This document shows, piece by piece, positions 50,576 to 59,345 of a DNA stretch of 64,000 nt. Each line of letters opens with the position of its first letter. Position 1 is the stretch's first letter. The stretch is from positions 36,132-100,131 of the forward strand of contig NZ_RJJT01000023.1 in NCBI RefSeq assembly GCF_003938655.1. Direction: 5' to 3'. The notes under the pieces were generated by a model. The model saw only the letters and a list, made by a program, of their open reading frames with translations. It was not told the origin of the DNA and made no database searches. Position numbers and translations under genes: made by a program. Source of the DNA: Rhizobium pisi (GTDB lineage: Bacteria; Pseudomonadota; Alphaproteobacteria; Rhizobiales; Rhizobiaceae).

Positions 50576-51562
50576 ATGCATGTGATGATTTTGGGCGCGG
50601 CCGGCATGGTCGGCCGCAAGCTGGTCGAGAAGATTGCGCGCGAGCCGCTGGCGTTCGGCCGGCCCGTCACCCGCCTGACGCTGGCGGACGCCTTTCAGCC
50701 GCCGGTGCCGGAAGCGCTGCAACCCGTCTCCACGGCGCTGACGATCGATCTTGCCGGCGCTGGCGCGGCCGACAGGCTGATCGAAAGCCGTCCGGATCTG
50801 GTCTTCCATCTTGCGGCAATCGTCTCCGGCGAAGCGGAGGCGGATTTCGACAAGGGTTACGCCGTCAATCTCGACGGCACGCGCGCGCTTTTCGATGCAA
50901 TCCGCAAGCTCGGCCTCGCAAGCGCCTATGTGCCGCGCCTCGTCTTCGCCTCGTCGATCGCCGTCTTCGGCACGCCCTTCCCGGAGATTATTCCGGACGA
51001 GTTCTTCACCACGCCGCTGACGAGCTACGGCACTCAGAAGGCGATCGCCGAACTGCTGCTTGCCGATTATTCCCGCCGCGGCATTTTCGACGGCATCGGC
51101 ATCAGGCTGCCGACCATCACGGTGCGTCCCGGCGCGCCGAACAAGGCGGCATCCGGTTTCTTCTCCAATATCCTGCGCGAGCCGCTGGTGGGCAAGGAAG
51201 CCATATTGCCGGTCAGCGACGGCGTGCGGCACTGGTTTGCCAGCCCGCGCGCGGCCGTCGGCTTCTTCGTTCATGCCGCGACGATCGATACGGCAAGGAT
51301 CGGCGCACGCCGCAATCTGACCATGCCCGGCCTTTCCGCGCTTGTTTCCGAAGAGATCGAAGCGTTGCGCCGGGTCGCCGGCGACAAGGCCGTCGCCCTG
51401 ATCAAACGTGTGCCCGATCCGGTGATCGAACGCATCGTCGCCGGTTGGCCGACCCAGTTCGACGCCACAAGAGCCTCTTCGCTCGGCTTCAAGGCGGAAA
51501 CCAGCTTCGACGAGATCCTGCAGGTGCATATCGAGGATGAACTTGGCGGGAGGTTCGCATGA
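50576..51562 (+). CDS. denD: D-erythronate dehydrogenase (extended SDR)
   Basis: A 328-residue SDR. The Rossmann motif GAAGMVGRKL is at about 7-16 and the active Tyr/Lys are in SYGTQKA at about 150. It should oxidise D-erythronate to 2-oxo-tetronate, so with ltnD the operon can take up both stereoisomers. GGAGGAAGAGCCGAC precedes the ATG. It overlaps the following SDR gene by four bases. Confidence 0.82.
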   Translation: MHVMILGAAGMVGRKLVEKIAREPLAFGRPVTRLTLADAFQPPVPEALQPVSTALTIDLAGAGAADRLIESRPDLVFHLAAIVSGEAEADFDKGYAVNLDGTRALFDAIRKLGLASAYVPRLVFASSIAVFGTPFPEIIPDEFFTTPLTSYGTQKAIAELLLADYSRRGIFDGIGIRLPTITVRPGAPNKAASGFFSNILREPLVGKEAILPVSDGVRHWFASPRAAVGFFVHAATIDTARIGARRNLTMPGLSALVSEEIEALRRVAGDKAVALIKRVPDPVIERIVAGWPTQFDATRASSLGFKAETSFDEILQVHIEDELGGRFA

Positions 51563-52332
51563 GCATAGCGGCCAGCGGAGAGGCAAAGATTGCACTGGTG
51601 ACCGGCGGCGGCACGGGCATCGGACGCGCCATGTCGAGGGCGCTCGGTGCGGCGGGCTATAAGGTCGTCATTTCAGGACGGCGGGCCGATGTGCTTGAAA
51701 AGGCGGCGGCGGAGCTTGCCGGCGAGACGGGTGCGGAGTTTCTGGCCGTCCCGGCCGATGTCGGCAATCCCGCTTCAGTGCGGGCTTTGTTCGATACGAT
51801 TTCGGAACGATACGGACGGCTCGACCTGTTGGTCAACAATGCCGGCGTCGGCGTGCCGGCCGTGCCACTCGAGGAGGTTTCGTTCGAGCAGTGGAACGCC
51901 ATCGTCGCGGCCAACCTCACCGGCGCCTTCCTGTGCACCCAGCAGGCCTTCCGGCTGATGAAGAACCAGAGCCCGCGCGGCGGCCGCATCATCAATAATG
52001 GCTCCATCTCCGCCACCACGCCGCGGCCGAATTCGGCGCCGTACACGGCGACAAAACACGCGATCACCGGGCTCACCAAATCCACCGCGCTCGACGGGCG
52101 CGAATTCGACATCGCCTGCGGCCAGATCGATATCGGCAATGCCGCAAGCGACATGACGAAGAAGATGGCATCAGGCGTGCTGCAGGCAAACGGCAGCATC
52201 GCCACGGAGCCGACGATCGACGCCGCGCATATTGCCGATGCGGTCGTCTACATGGCGAGCCTGCCGCTCAGTGCCAACGTGCTGACCATGACCGTGATGG
52301 CGACGCAGATGCCTTTCGTCGGGCGGGGGTGA
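51559..52332 (+). CDS. short-chain dehydrogenase/reductase
   Basis: A 257-residue classical SDR. TGGGTGIG at about 15-22 binds the cofactor, NNAGVG follows, and the catalytic Tyr/Lys pair is in YTATKHA at about 165. It is coupled to denD by a four-base overlap. It may reduce or oxidise a further sugar acid intermediate; it is not part of the described tetronate pathways, so its role is open. Confidence 0.85.
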   Translation: MSIAASGEAKIALVTGGGTGIGRAMSRALGAAGYKVVISGRRADVLEKAAAELAGETGAEFLAVPADVGNPASVRALFDTISERYGRLDLLVNNAGVGVPAVPLEEVSFEQWNAIVAANLTGAFLCTQQAFRLMKNQSPRGGRIINNGSISATTPRPNSAPYTATKHAITGLTKSTALDGREFDIACGQIDIGNAASDMTKKMASGVLQANGSIATEPTIDAAHIADAVVYMASLPLSANVLTMTVMATQMPFVGRG

Positions 52333-52408
52333 AACCAGCGGGCCGCCATCGGCCGAAAACGACATAGATACGTGCCTGCGCAATGCGCATGAACTGGGAG
52401 GAGGGATT

Positions 52409-53476
52409 ATGGCAAACGTTCAATTCGCGAATATCCGGAAATCATTCGGTGCGCATCCCGTCATCAAGGGGGTGGACATCGATATTGCCGATGGGGAGTT
52501 CGTCATCCTCGTCGGCCCCTCGGGTTGCGGCAAATCCACGCTTCTGAGGATGCTCGCAGGGCTCGAGAACATTTCCGGCGGCGAGATCAAGATTGGCGGG
52601 CGCATCGTCAATACGCTGCCGCCCAAGGATCGCGACATCGCCATGGTGTTCCAGAACTATGCCCTCTACCCGCATATGACGGTGGAGCAGAACATGGGCT
52701 TTTCGCTCATGCTCAACAAGGCGCCGAAGGCGGAAGCCGAAAAGCGGGTGAAATATGCCGCCGGCATCCTCGGCCTCGACAAGCTGCTCGATCGTTATCC
52801 GCGCCAGCTTTCCGGCGGCCAGCGCCAGCGCGTCGCCATGGGCCGCGCCATCGTGCGCGACCCCGAGGTCTTCCTGTTCGACGAGCCGCTCTCCAACCTC
52901 GATGCGAAACTGCGCGTCGCCATGCGCGCCGAGATCAAGGAACTGCACCTGCGCCTGAAGACGACGACCGTCTACGTCACCCATGACCAGATCGAGGCCA
53001 TGACGATGGCCGACAAGATCGTCGTCATGCATGACGGCATCGTCGAACAGATCGGCACGCCGCTCGAGCTTTACGACCGCCCCGCCAATCTCTTCGTCGG
53101 CGGCTTCATCGGATCGCCGGCGATGAACATGATCCATGGCAGGCTCGATCCTGATGATGCCAGCCAGTTCGTCGCGGCCAACGGCACGCGGCTGCCCGTC
53201 GCCAATCCGCCGGCGAGTGCCATGGGCCGCGACCTGGTCTATGGGCTGCGCCCCGAATATATCTCGCTCGATCCTAACGGGGTGCCGGCCGAAATCGTGG
53301 TGATCGAGCCGACCGGCTATGAGACGCACCTCACGGTCCGCCTCGGCGGCAGCGAGGTCAGTTGCGTCTTCCGCGAGCGTGTCAACGCGCGCCCGGGCGA
53401 AGCCATTCGCGTGGCGATCGACGCCACGCATGTCCATCTCTTCGATGCCGAAGGCGGCAGGAGATTGACCCACTGA
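52409..53476 (+). CDS. CUT1 ABC importer ATPase (UgpC/MalK type)
   Basis: A 355-residue ATPase. Walker A GPSGCGKST at about 37, signature LSGGQRQRVAMGRA at about 135, Walker B FLFDEPLSNLDAK at about 155, switch His in TVYVTHDQIEAM, and a C-terminal MalK-like regulatory domain (about 240-355). It gives energy to the two permeases downstream. GGGAGGAGGGATT precedes the ATG. Confidence 0.88.
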   Translation: MANVQFANIRKSFGAHPVIKGVDIDIADGEFVILVGPSGCGKSTLLRMLAGLENISGGEIKIGGRIVNTLPPKDRDIAMVFQNYALYPHMTVEQNMGFSLMLNKAPKAEAEKRVKYAAGILGLDKLLDRYPRQLSGGQRQRVAMGRAIVRDPEVFLFDEPLSNLDAKLRVAMRAEIKELHLRLKTTTVYVTHDQIEAMTMADKIVVMHDGIVEQIGTPLELYDRPANLFVGGFIGSPAMNMIHGRLDPDDASQFVAANGTRLPVANPPASAMGRDLVYGLRPEYISLDPNGVPAEIVVIEPTGYETHLTVRLGGSEVSCVFRERVNARPGEAIRVAIDATHVHLFDAEGGRRLTH

Positions 53477-53553
53477 TGCCATCCGGCGGTGCGGGAGAGG
53501 AGGAGCCTCTCGGTCCGCCGGAGCAGAAGCATCCCGGGGCACAAGCCTCTCAA

Positions 53554-53589
53554 GCGGGAATCGAGCTTCCAGGGGAGCTCGATTCCCGC
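53554..53589. promoter_or_regulatory. 14-bp hairpin between ATPase and binding-protein genes
   Basis: GCGGGAATCGAGCT (53554-53567) and AGCTCGATTCCCGC (53576-53589) pair perfectly around an eight-base loop, with no T-run after. It sits 65 bases before the binding-protein start and may stabilise or process the mRNA. Confidence 0.5.
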
Positions 53590-53667
53590 GGGATGCCAGG
53601 CCGGCCTTCACTAAGCGGGAGGTGGACGCCGGAGAATTTGCCCGCTGTTTCAATGAGGAGGAATCTC

Positions 53668-54972
53668 ATGACGATCAAGAGACGTGAATTTCTTGCTGCA
53701 TCGGCAGCCGTAGCCGGTGTTGCCGGCCTCGGCATCAGGCCATCTCTGGCACAGGCCGAACCGACCTACACGCCGGAAAGCGGTGCCAGCCTGCGGCTTC
53801 TGCGCTGGACGCCTTTCGTGAAAGGCGATGAAGAAGCTTGGATCGCCAACACCAAGAAATTCACGGAAGCCACGGGCGTCGAAGTGCGCATCGACAAGGA
53901 GAGCTGGGAGGATATCCGTCCGAAGGCAGCGGTTGCCGCCAACGTCGGCTCCGGCCCCGATCTCATCATGTGCTGGTTCGACGACGCCCACCAATATCCC
54001 GACAAGCTGGTCGATCTCACCGAACTCGGCAACTATCTCGGCAACAAATACGAGGGCTGGTACGACGGCGTGAAGGGTTACGCCACACGCGACGACAAGT
54101 TCATCGCCATGCCGCTGACGGCGATCGGCAATGCCGTCGTCTATCGCGACACCCACGTGAAGGCCGCCGGCTTCAGCGAATTCCCGCAGGATACGGCAGG
54201 CTTCCTCGAACTTTGCAAGGCGATGAAGGCAAAGGGCACGCCCGCCGGCTTCCCGCACGGCAAGGCGGTCGGCGACGGCAACAATTACGCCCATTGGCTA
54301 CTGTGGAGCCATGGCGGCATGATGGTCGACGAGGGCGGCAAGGTCGAGATCAACAGCCCCGAGACGCTTGCCTCGATCAACTATGCCAAGGAGCTCTACG
54401 CGACCTTCATTCCGGGCACGGAAAGCTGGCAGGACGTCAACAACAACCGCGCCTTCCTGGCCGGCCAGGTATCGCTGATCGCCAACGGCGTCTCGGTCTA
54501 CTACACCGCCAAGAACGACCCGAAGCTCGCCGACATCGCCAAGGACATCCGCACGACGAACTTCCCGATCGGGCCCGTTGGCAAGAGCGTGGAGCTTTTC
54601 CAGACGAGTTCGCTGCTGCTCTTCAAGCACACCAAATATCCCGAGGCGGCCAAGGCCTACATCAAGTTCATGATGGAAGCCGACCAGATGAACGCCTGGA
54701 TCCAGGGCTCCAGCGCCTACTGCTGCCAACCCCTCAAGGCTTTCGCCAAGAACCCGGTCTGGACCGCCGATCCGATCCACGCGCCCTATGCGCGCGCTTC
54801 GGAAAAGCTGCGTCCGAACGGCTATGCCGGTCCGCTCGGTTACGCCTCGGCGGCGACGATGGCCGACTATGTGCTTGTGGACATGTACGCCGCCGCCGTC
54901 ACCGGCCAGAAGTCGCCGGAAGACGCGATGAAGGAAGCCGAACGCCGGGCGAACCGCTACTACCGCATCTGA
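53668..54972 (+). CDS. CUT1 ABC importer, substrate-binding protein
   Basis: A 434-residue binding protein with a twin-arginine-like signal (KRREFLAASAAVAG, cleavage near AQA-EP). The mature part has the fold of family 1 solute-binding proteins. The start at 53668 follows GAGGAGGAATCTC. It should bind the substrate of the operon; the context suggests a four-carbon sugar acid, though CUT1 systems usually take sugars. Confidence 0.85.
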   Translation: MTIKRREFLAASAAVAGVAGLGIRPSLAQAEPTYTPESGASLRLLRWTPFVKGDEEAWIANTKKFTEATGVEVRIDKESWEDIRPKAAVAANVGSGPDLIMCWFDDAHQYPDKLVDLTELGNYLGNKYEGWYDGVKGYATRDDKFIAMPLTAIGNAVVYRDTHVKAAGFSEFPQDTAGFLELCKAMKAKGTPAGFPHGKAVGDGNNYAHWLLWSHGGMMVDEGGKVEINSPETLASINYAKELYATFIPGTESWQDVNNNRAFLAGQVSLIANGVSVYYTAKNDPKLADIAKDIRTTNFPIGPVGKSVELFQTSSLLLFKHTKYPEAAKAYIKFMMEADQMNAWIQGSSAYCCQPLKAFAKNPVWTADPIHAPYARASEKLRPNGYAGPLGYASAATMADYVLVDMYAAAVTGQKSPEDAMKEAERRANRYYRI

Positions 54973-54988
54973 TACGGAGCCGAGACAG

Positions 54989-55015
54989 GCGGCATGCCGG
55001 GTTCCGGCATGCCGC
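54989..55015. promoter_or_regulatory. 12-bp hairpin after the binding-protein gene
   Basis: GCGGCATGCCGG (54989-55000) and CCGGCATGCCGC (55004-55015) pair around the loop GTT, 17 bases after the binding-protein stop. It corresponds to the hairpin at 22640 in the other importer operon and probably keeps binding-protein mRNA more abundant than permease mRNA. Confidence 0.55.
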
Positions 55016-55022
55016 AAGCTTC

Positions 55023-55128
55023 TCTAAAGCGCGTCGCATGAACTTTGATCTATGCGCCGCGCTTTAGTTCCTTGTTTTTATGCATGTCGTTGTCCCGGAA
55101 CCGCTGAACACTTCCGGGCGACATGCAT
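55023..55128. repeat. two-hairpin intergenic element, copy B
   Basis: A 106-base element that matches the copy at 39366. Arms AAAGCGCGTCGCAT and ATGCGCCGCGCTTT (one mismatch), then ATGTCG/CGACAT and inner CCCGGAA/TTCCGGG. In the inner arm copy A has AA/TT where this has GG/CC, so both sides of two base pairs changed. It sits inside the operon, before the permease gene. Confidence 0.8.
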
Positions 55129-55157
55129 CAGGACTGAATGCAATCTGGAGGCATGCA

Positions 55158-56090
55158 ATGTCGACCTTGAAATCCGGGGATACGCGCGGCCCGATCTCCG
55201 CGCTCATGCAGAACAACAATGTGCTCGGCTTCCTGTTCATGCTGCCGGCGGCCGTGTTCCTCGTCTGCTTTCTCACCTATCCCCTGGGGCTCGGCGTTTG
55301 GCTTGGCTTTACGGATACGCGGATCGGCCGGGACGGCATCTTCATCGGTCTGGAGAACTATCAGTTCCTTGCCGACGACGCCGTTTTCTGGATGTCGGTC
55401 TTCAACACCATTCTCTACACCTTCGTCGCCTCGCTGCTGAAATTCGTGCTCGGCCTCTGGCTGGCGATGCTTCTGAACCAGCACCTGCCGTTCAAATCCT
55501 TCTTCCGGGCGATCGTGCTGCTGCCCTGGGTGGTGCCAACCGTGCTTTCGGCGCTGGCCTTCTGGTGGATCTACGATTCCCAGTTTTCGATCATCTCCTG
55601 GTCGCTGATGAAGCTCGGGCTGATCAGCGCGCCGATCAACTTCCTCGGCGATGCCACAAATGCACGCATTTCGGTGATTGTCGCCAATGTCTGGCGCGGC
55701 ATTCCGTTCGTGGCGATCTCGCTGCTCGCCGGCCTGCAGACCATCCCGGCCTCGCTGCAGGAAGCCGCCTCGCTCGACGGCGCGACGAGCTGGCAGCGCT
55801 TCCGCTATGTGACGCTGCCAATGCTGACGCCGATCATCGCCGTCGTCATGACCTTCTCGGTGCTCTTCACCTTCACGGATTTCCAGCTGATCTACGTGCT
55901 GACCAAGGGCGGGCCCGTTAACGCCACGCATCTGATGGCGACGCTCTCCTTCCAGCGCGGCATTCCAGGCGGCCAGCTCGGCGAAGGGGCTGCCATCGCC
56001 GTTGCCATGGTGCCCTTCCTGCTCGGCGCCATCATGTTCAGCTTCTTCGGCCTTCAACGCCGCAAATGGCAGCAGGGTGGCCAGGATTAG
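55158..56090 (+). CDS. CUT1 ABC importer, permease (MalF type)
   Basis: A 310-residue permease with six membrane helices and the ATPase-docking loop SLQEAASLDGATSWQRFRY at about residues 200-218. The ATG at 55158 follows CTGGAGGCATGCA; earlier starts in the repeat are unlikely. It works with the next permease in the inner membrane. Confidence 0.87.
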   Translation: MSTLKSGDTRGPISALMQNNNVLGFLFMLPAAVFLVCFLTYPLGLGVWLGFTDTRIGRDGIFIGLENYQFLADDAVFWMSVFNTILYTFVASLLKFVLGLWLAMLLNQHLPFKSFFRAIVLLPWVVPTVLSALAFWWIYDSQFSIISWSLMKLGLISAPINFLGDATNARISVIVANVWRGIPFVAISLLAGLQTIPASLQEAASLDGATSWQRFRYVTLPMLTPIIAVVMTFSVLFTFTDFQLIYVLTKGGPVNATHLMATLSFQRGIPGGQLGEGAAIAVAMVPFLLGAIMFSFFGLQRRKWQQGGQD

Positions 56091-56101
56091 GGGGAATAAC
56101 C

Positions 56102-57001
56102 ATGTCGACAAATCTCAATGCGGCCGATGAGGTCCTGACCGACAATGCCGAAGGCATGAGCTATCTGAACCGCCTACCGCGGCGCGTGGTGATGCTCTAC
56201 CTGCCGATGGCGCTCTTCGTCTTTGTGCTGCTCTTTCCCTTCTACTGGATGGCGATTACCGCCGTGAAGCCGAACGAGCAGCTGACGGACTATAACAACT
56301 ACAGCCCCTTCTGGGTCGTGGGGCCGACGCTGGACCACATCAAATACCTCTTCCTGGAAACCTCCTATCCCGGCTGGCTGTGGAACACGATGCTGGTGGC
56401 TGTGGGGTCGACGGCGCTGTCGCTGGTGGCCTCGGTCTTCGGCGCCTATGCGATCGAGCGCGTGCGCTTCACCGGCTCGCGGCAGATCGGCCTCGTTATT
56501 TTCCTGGCCTATCTCATCCCGCCGTCGATCCTGTTCATCCCGCTTGCCTTCATCGTCTTCAAGCTCGGGATCTACGACTCGCGCCTGGCGCTGATCTTCA
56601 CCTATCCCACCTTCCTGATCCCGTTCTGCACTTGGCTGCTGATGGGTTATTTCCGCTCCATCCCATTCGAACTCGAGGAAAGCGCACTGGTGGACGGCGC
56701 CAATCGCTGGCAGATCCTCACCAAGATCATCCTGCCGCTCGCCGTGCCCGGCCTGATCTCGGCCGGCATTTTCGCCTTCACGCTCTCCTGGAACGAATTC
56801 ATCTACGCGCTGACATTCATCCAGTCCTCGGAGAACAAGACCATCCCGGTCGGCGTCCTGACGGAACTCGTGCGCGGCGACGTCTTCGAGTGGGGATCGC
56901 TGATGGCCGGCGCGCTCTTCGGCTCGCTGCCTGTCGTCATCCTCTATTCCTTCTTCGTCGATTATTACGTGTCGTCGATGACGGGTGCGGTGAAGGAATA
57001 G
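56102..57001 (+). CDS. CUT1 ABC importer, permease (MalG type)
   Basis: A 299-residue permease with six helices and the docking loop ELEESALVDGANRWQILTK at about residues 190-208. The start at 56102 follows GGGGGAATAACC. It closes the operon; the stop at 57001 is followed by about 390 bases without a gene. Confidence 0.87.
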   Translation: MSTNLNAADEVLTDNAEGMSYLNRLPRRVVMLYLPMALFVFVLLFPFYWMAITAVKPNEQLTDYNNYSPFWVVGPTLDHIKYLFLETSYPGWLWNTMLVAVGSTALSLVASVFGAYAIERVRFTGSRQIGLVIFLAYLIPPSILFIPLAFIVFKLGIYDSRLALIFTYPTFLIPFCTWLLMGYFRSIPFELEESALVDGANRWQILTKIILPLAVPGLISAGIFAFTLSWNEFIYALTFIQSSENKTIPVGVLTELVRGDVFEWGSLMAGALFGSLPVVILYSFFVDYYVSSMTGAVKE

Positions 57002-57390
57002 CGGGTTGGCACATTGCAGAAGGGGCAAGGCAGGATCCTGCAATGCCCCGACCTGGCTGACCTGCGCCGCAATTTCCGGCGCAGGGAATATGCGCGGGAC
57101 ATTTTATCAATATAAGCGTAATTGTTGCAAAAAGTGCACGCACCTCCAAAAACGCGCATGAACCGAGCGGATATCAAAACTACCTCTCGATGCACCGTTT
57201 CGGGATCTGCTATGGATGAACCGGGCCGATGATCGGCCTCGCTCTTTGGGCGTTTCTTCATGAAATCGATGTCCCACAGCTCAACGAAGTCCCGCTTCGT
57301 TGGCCCGTCACCGTTGCGCCGATTTTGCCGTCCGCGTCGGCCGTCGCACAGCCACACGTTCTTACTTTCCCTTGAAACCAAGAAAATCAC
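57002..57390. other. gene-free stretch after the importer operon
   Basis: About 390 bases. The middle (57100-57130) is AT-rich, with ATTTTATCAATATAAGCG, and the rest has no recognised gene. It probably holds the promoter of the lipoprotein gene and a transcription end for the importer operon, though no clear terminator hairpin is seen. Confidence 0.4.
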
Positions 57391-58077
57391 ATGAACAAAA
57401 GAGCCTTTACTGCAGCCGGATTGAGCATCGTAACGGCGCTGTTGGCCTCGTGTGGAGGGACACCTGATCCCGCGATGATCGCGAGCGAAAGACAGGCAAA
57501 ATCCACCGAGATTCTCAACGAAAGAAAACAAAGAGGCGCGTTGATCATGGCGCGCTTCATCTATCCTGGCTGGCTCGGTCCTATCCGGTGCTCCGGTCGG
57601 ATTCGTCTTCGCAAGCTTGTTGACGGCGCACCTGACAAAGTGGCCGCGCCCCAAGACCTCGGGACCGCTTTCCACTGGCTTCTGCCTGAACAAGCCAAGC
57701 CTGCAGTGGTGAAGAGCAATTTCCTGAACGGTATTCCCGACGCAAAGGACTACGAACGCTCCTTTTCTCCGATCGCGCCCGGCACTTATGTCGTCACCTA
57801 TGCCTCTTGCCAGATATCCGACCCGAACGGGACCTCGACGCTCGAGGCAGGCGGCGACCATGACGGCCTGTTCAGCTATATCAGCGCGCTGGAAGGCGCG
57901 AGCAGGATTACGATTGGCGAGGGCGAGATCGTCGATGCCGGCTACTTCCGTGTTCAGGGGACGAAAACCCACCCTGTCGTGGTGGGCGCGGAAACAAGCG
58001 CAGCCGAGCGCGAGGTCATGAAAGAGGTTATCCCGGTGGCCTATCCCTCCATCACCTTCAAGAAGTTTGGGGAATAG
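57391..58077 (+). CDS. lipoprotein of unknown function
   Basis: A 228-residue lipoprotein: signal with lipobox LLASCG (Cys at 21). The rest is mainly beta (GTYVVTYASCQI, GYFRVQGTKTHPVVV), with a central charged part (SERQAKSTEILNERKQRG). No domain recognised. No strong ribosome binding site is seen before the ATG. Likely at the inner or outer membrane. Confidence 0.65.
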   Translation: MNKRAFTAAGLSIVTALLASCGGTPDPAMIASERQAKSTEILNERKQRGALIMARFIYPGWLGPIRCSGRIRLRKLVDGAPDKVAAPQDLGTAFHWLLPEQAKPAVVKSNFLNGIPDAKDYERSFSPIAPGTYVVTYASCQISDPNGTSTLEAGGDHDGLFSYISALEGASRITIGEGEIVDAGYFRVQGTKTHPVVVGAETSAAEREVMKEVIPVAYPSITFKKFGE

Positions 58078-58202
58078 GCAATCCGAACGGCCGCAGGGCA
58101 TGTTTTTGCCCTTCCGCCGCCTTTTTACGTCCTTAATCTGCGGAACGATTCGTCGCCGCGGGCGAGAATAGGGCATTCACGGGATATGAGAAGGATTATG
58201 CG

Positions 58203-59225
58203 ATGACGGACGCCAAGAGCGGCATTCTGGGGCTGCGGCCGAACATCACCGTCATTGGCGTCGGCGGTGGCGGCGGAAATGCGATCAACAACATGATCGC
58301 TGAGAAGCTCGCCGGCGTCGAGTTCATTGCGGCGAACACGGATGCCCAGGTACTTGCGACCTCGAAGGCCTCGCGGCGCATCCAGCTCGGGGCGCAGGTG
58401 ACCGAGGGGCTCGGCGCGGGTTCGTTGCCGGAGGTCGGCCGGGCGGCGGCCGAGGAGTCGCTTGACGAGATCATGGATCACCTCAGCGGCTCGCACATGT
58501 GCTTCGTCACTGCCGGCATGGGTGGTGGAACGGGAACGGGTGCGGCGGCGGTGATCGCGCGGGCAGCCCGCGACGCCGGCATCCTCACGGTCGGCGTCGT
58601 CACCAAGCCGTTTTCCTTCGAGGGCAATCGCCGCATGCGGACGGCAGAAGTCGGCATCGAGGCACTGCGCCAGGCCGCCGACACTGTCATCGTCATTCCC
58701 AATCAGAACCTCTTCCGCATCGCCGACGCGAAAACCACTTTCGCCGACGCCTTCATGACCGCCGATCGCGTGCTCTATTCGGGCGTCGGCTGCATTACCG
58801 ATCTCATCGTCAAGGAAGGGCTGATCAACCTCGATTTCGCCGATGTGAAATCGGTGATGCGCGGCATGGGACGGGCGATGATGGGCACCGGCGAAGCCTC
58901 GGGCGAAGGCCGCGCGATGAGGGCGGCGGAGGGGGCGATCGCAAACCCACTGCTCGACGACCTCTCGATGAAGGGCGCCAAGGGCGTGCTGATTTCGATT
59001 TCCGGCGGTTCCGACATGACGCTGTTTGAAGTCGACGAGGCGGCGAGCCGCATTCGAGACGAAGTGCAGGCGGACGCCGAAATCGTCGTCGGCGCCATCT
59101 TCGACCGCGGCCTTGACGGAAAGTTCCGGGTCTCGGTCGTAGCGACCGGCCTGGAAGGCAGCGCCGCCCCCGCCATGTCCGGCGTCGCCGCGGAAAATCT
59201 GCAGATCCCGCGCATCCTGCAGTAG
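58203..59225 (+). CDS. ftsZ: FtsZ homologue lacking the C-terminal tail
   Basis: A 340-residue FtsZ homologue. The GTP site is intact: GVGGGGGNAINNM at about 20, the tubulin signature AGMGGGTGTGAAA at about 107, and the T7 loop NLDFADVKSVM at about 206. It ends at about the end of the polymerising core (ENLQIPRILQ), so the flexible linker and C-terminal peptide that bind FtsA and other partners are missing. Rhizobia such as S. meliloti have a second, truncated FtsZ of this kind. It can likely polymerise but not dock in the usual way. Confidence 0.88.
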   Translation: MTDAKSGILGLRPNITVIGVGGGGGNAINNMIAEKLAGVEFIAANTDAQVLATSKASRRIQLGAQVTEGLGAGSLPEVGRAAAEESLDEIMDHLSGSHMCFVTAGMGGGTGTGAAAVIARAARDAGILTVGVVTKPFSFEGNRRMRTAEVGIEALRQAADTVIVIPNQNLFRIADAKTTFADAFMTADRVLYSGVGCITDLIVKEGLINLDFADVKSVMRGMGRAMMGTGEASGEGRAMRAAEGAIANPLLDDLSMKGAKGVLISISGGSDMTLFEVDEAASRIRDEVQADAEIVVGAIFDRGLDGKFRVSVVATGLEGSAAPAMSGVAAENLQIPRILQ

Positions 59226-59345
59226 GCCGTCAGGCCCAGCTCGAAGCCTTACGAGAACGGAAACGGAAGCCGCGGCAGCGTAAGCGTTGACCGACGGTCT
59301 TCCCTTCCGGTGGAACAAGTACGGCCGGCGATCATTTGTTGGATC

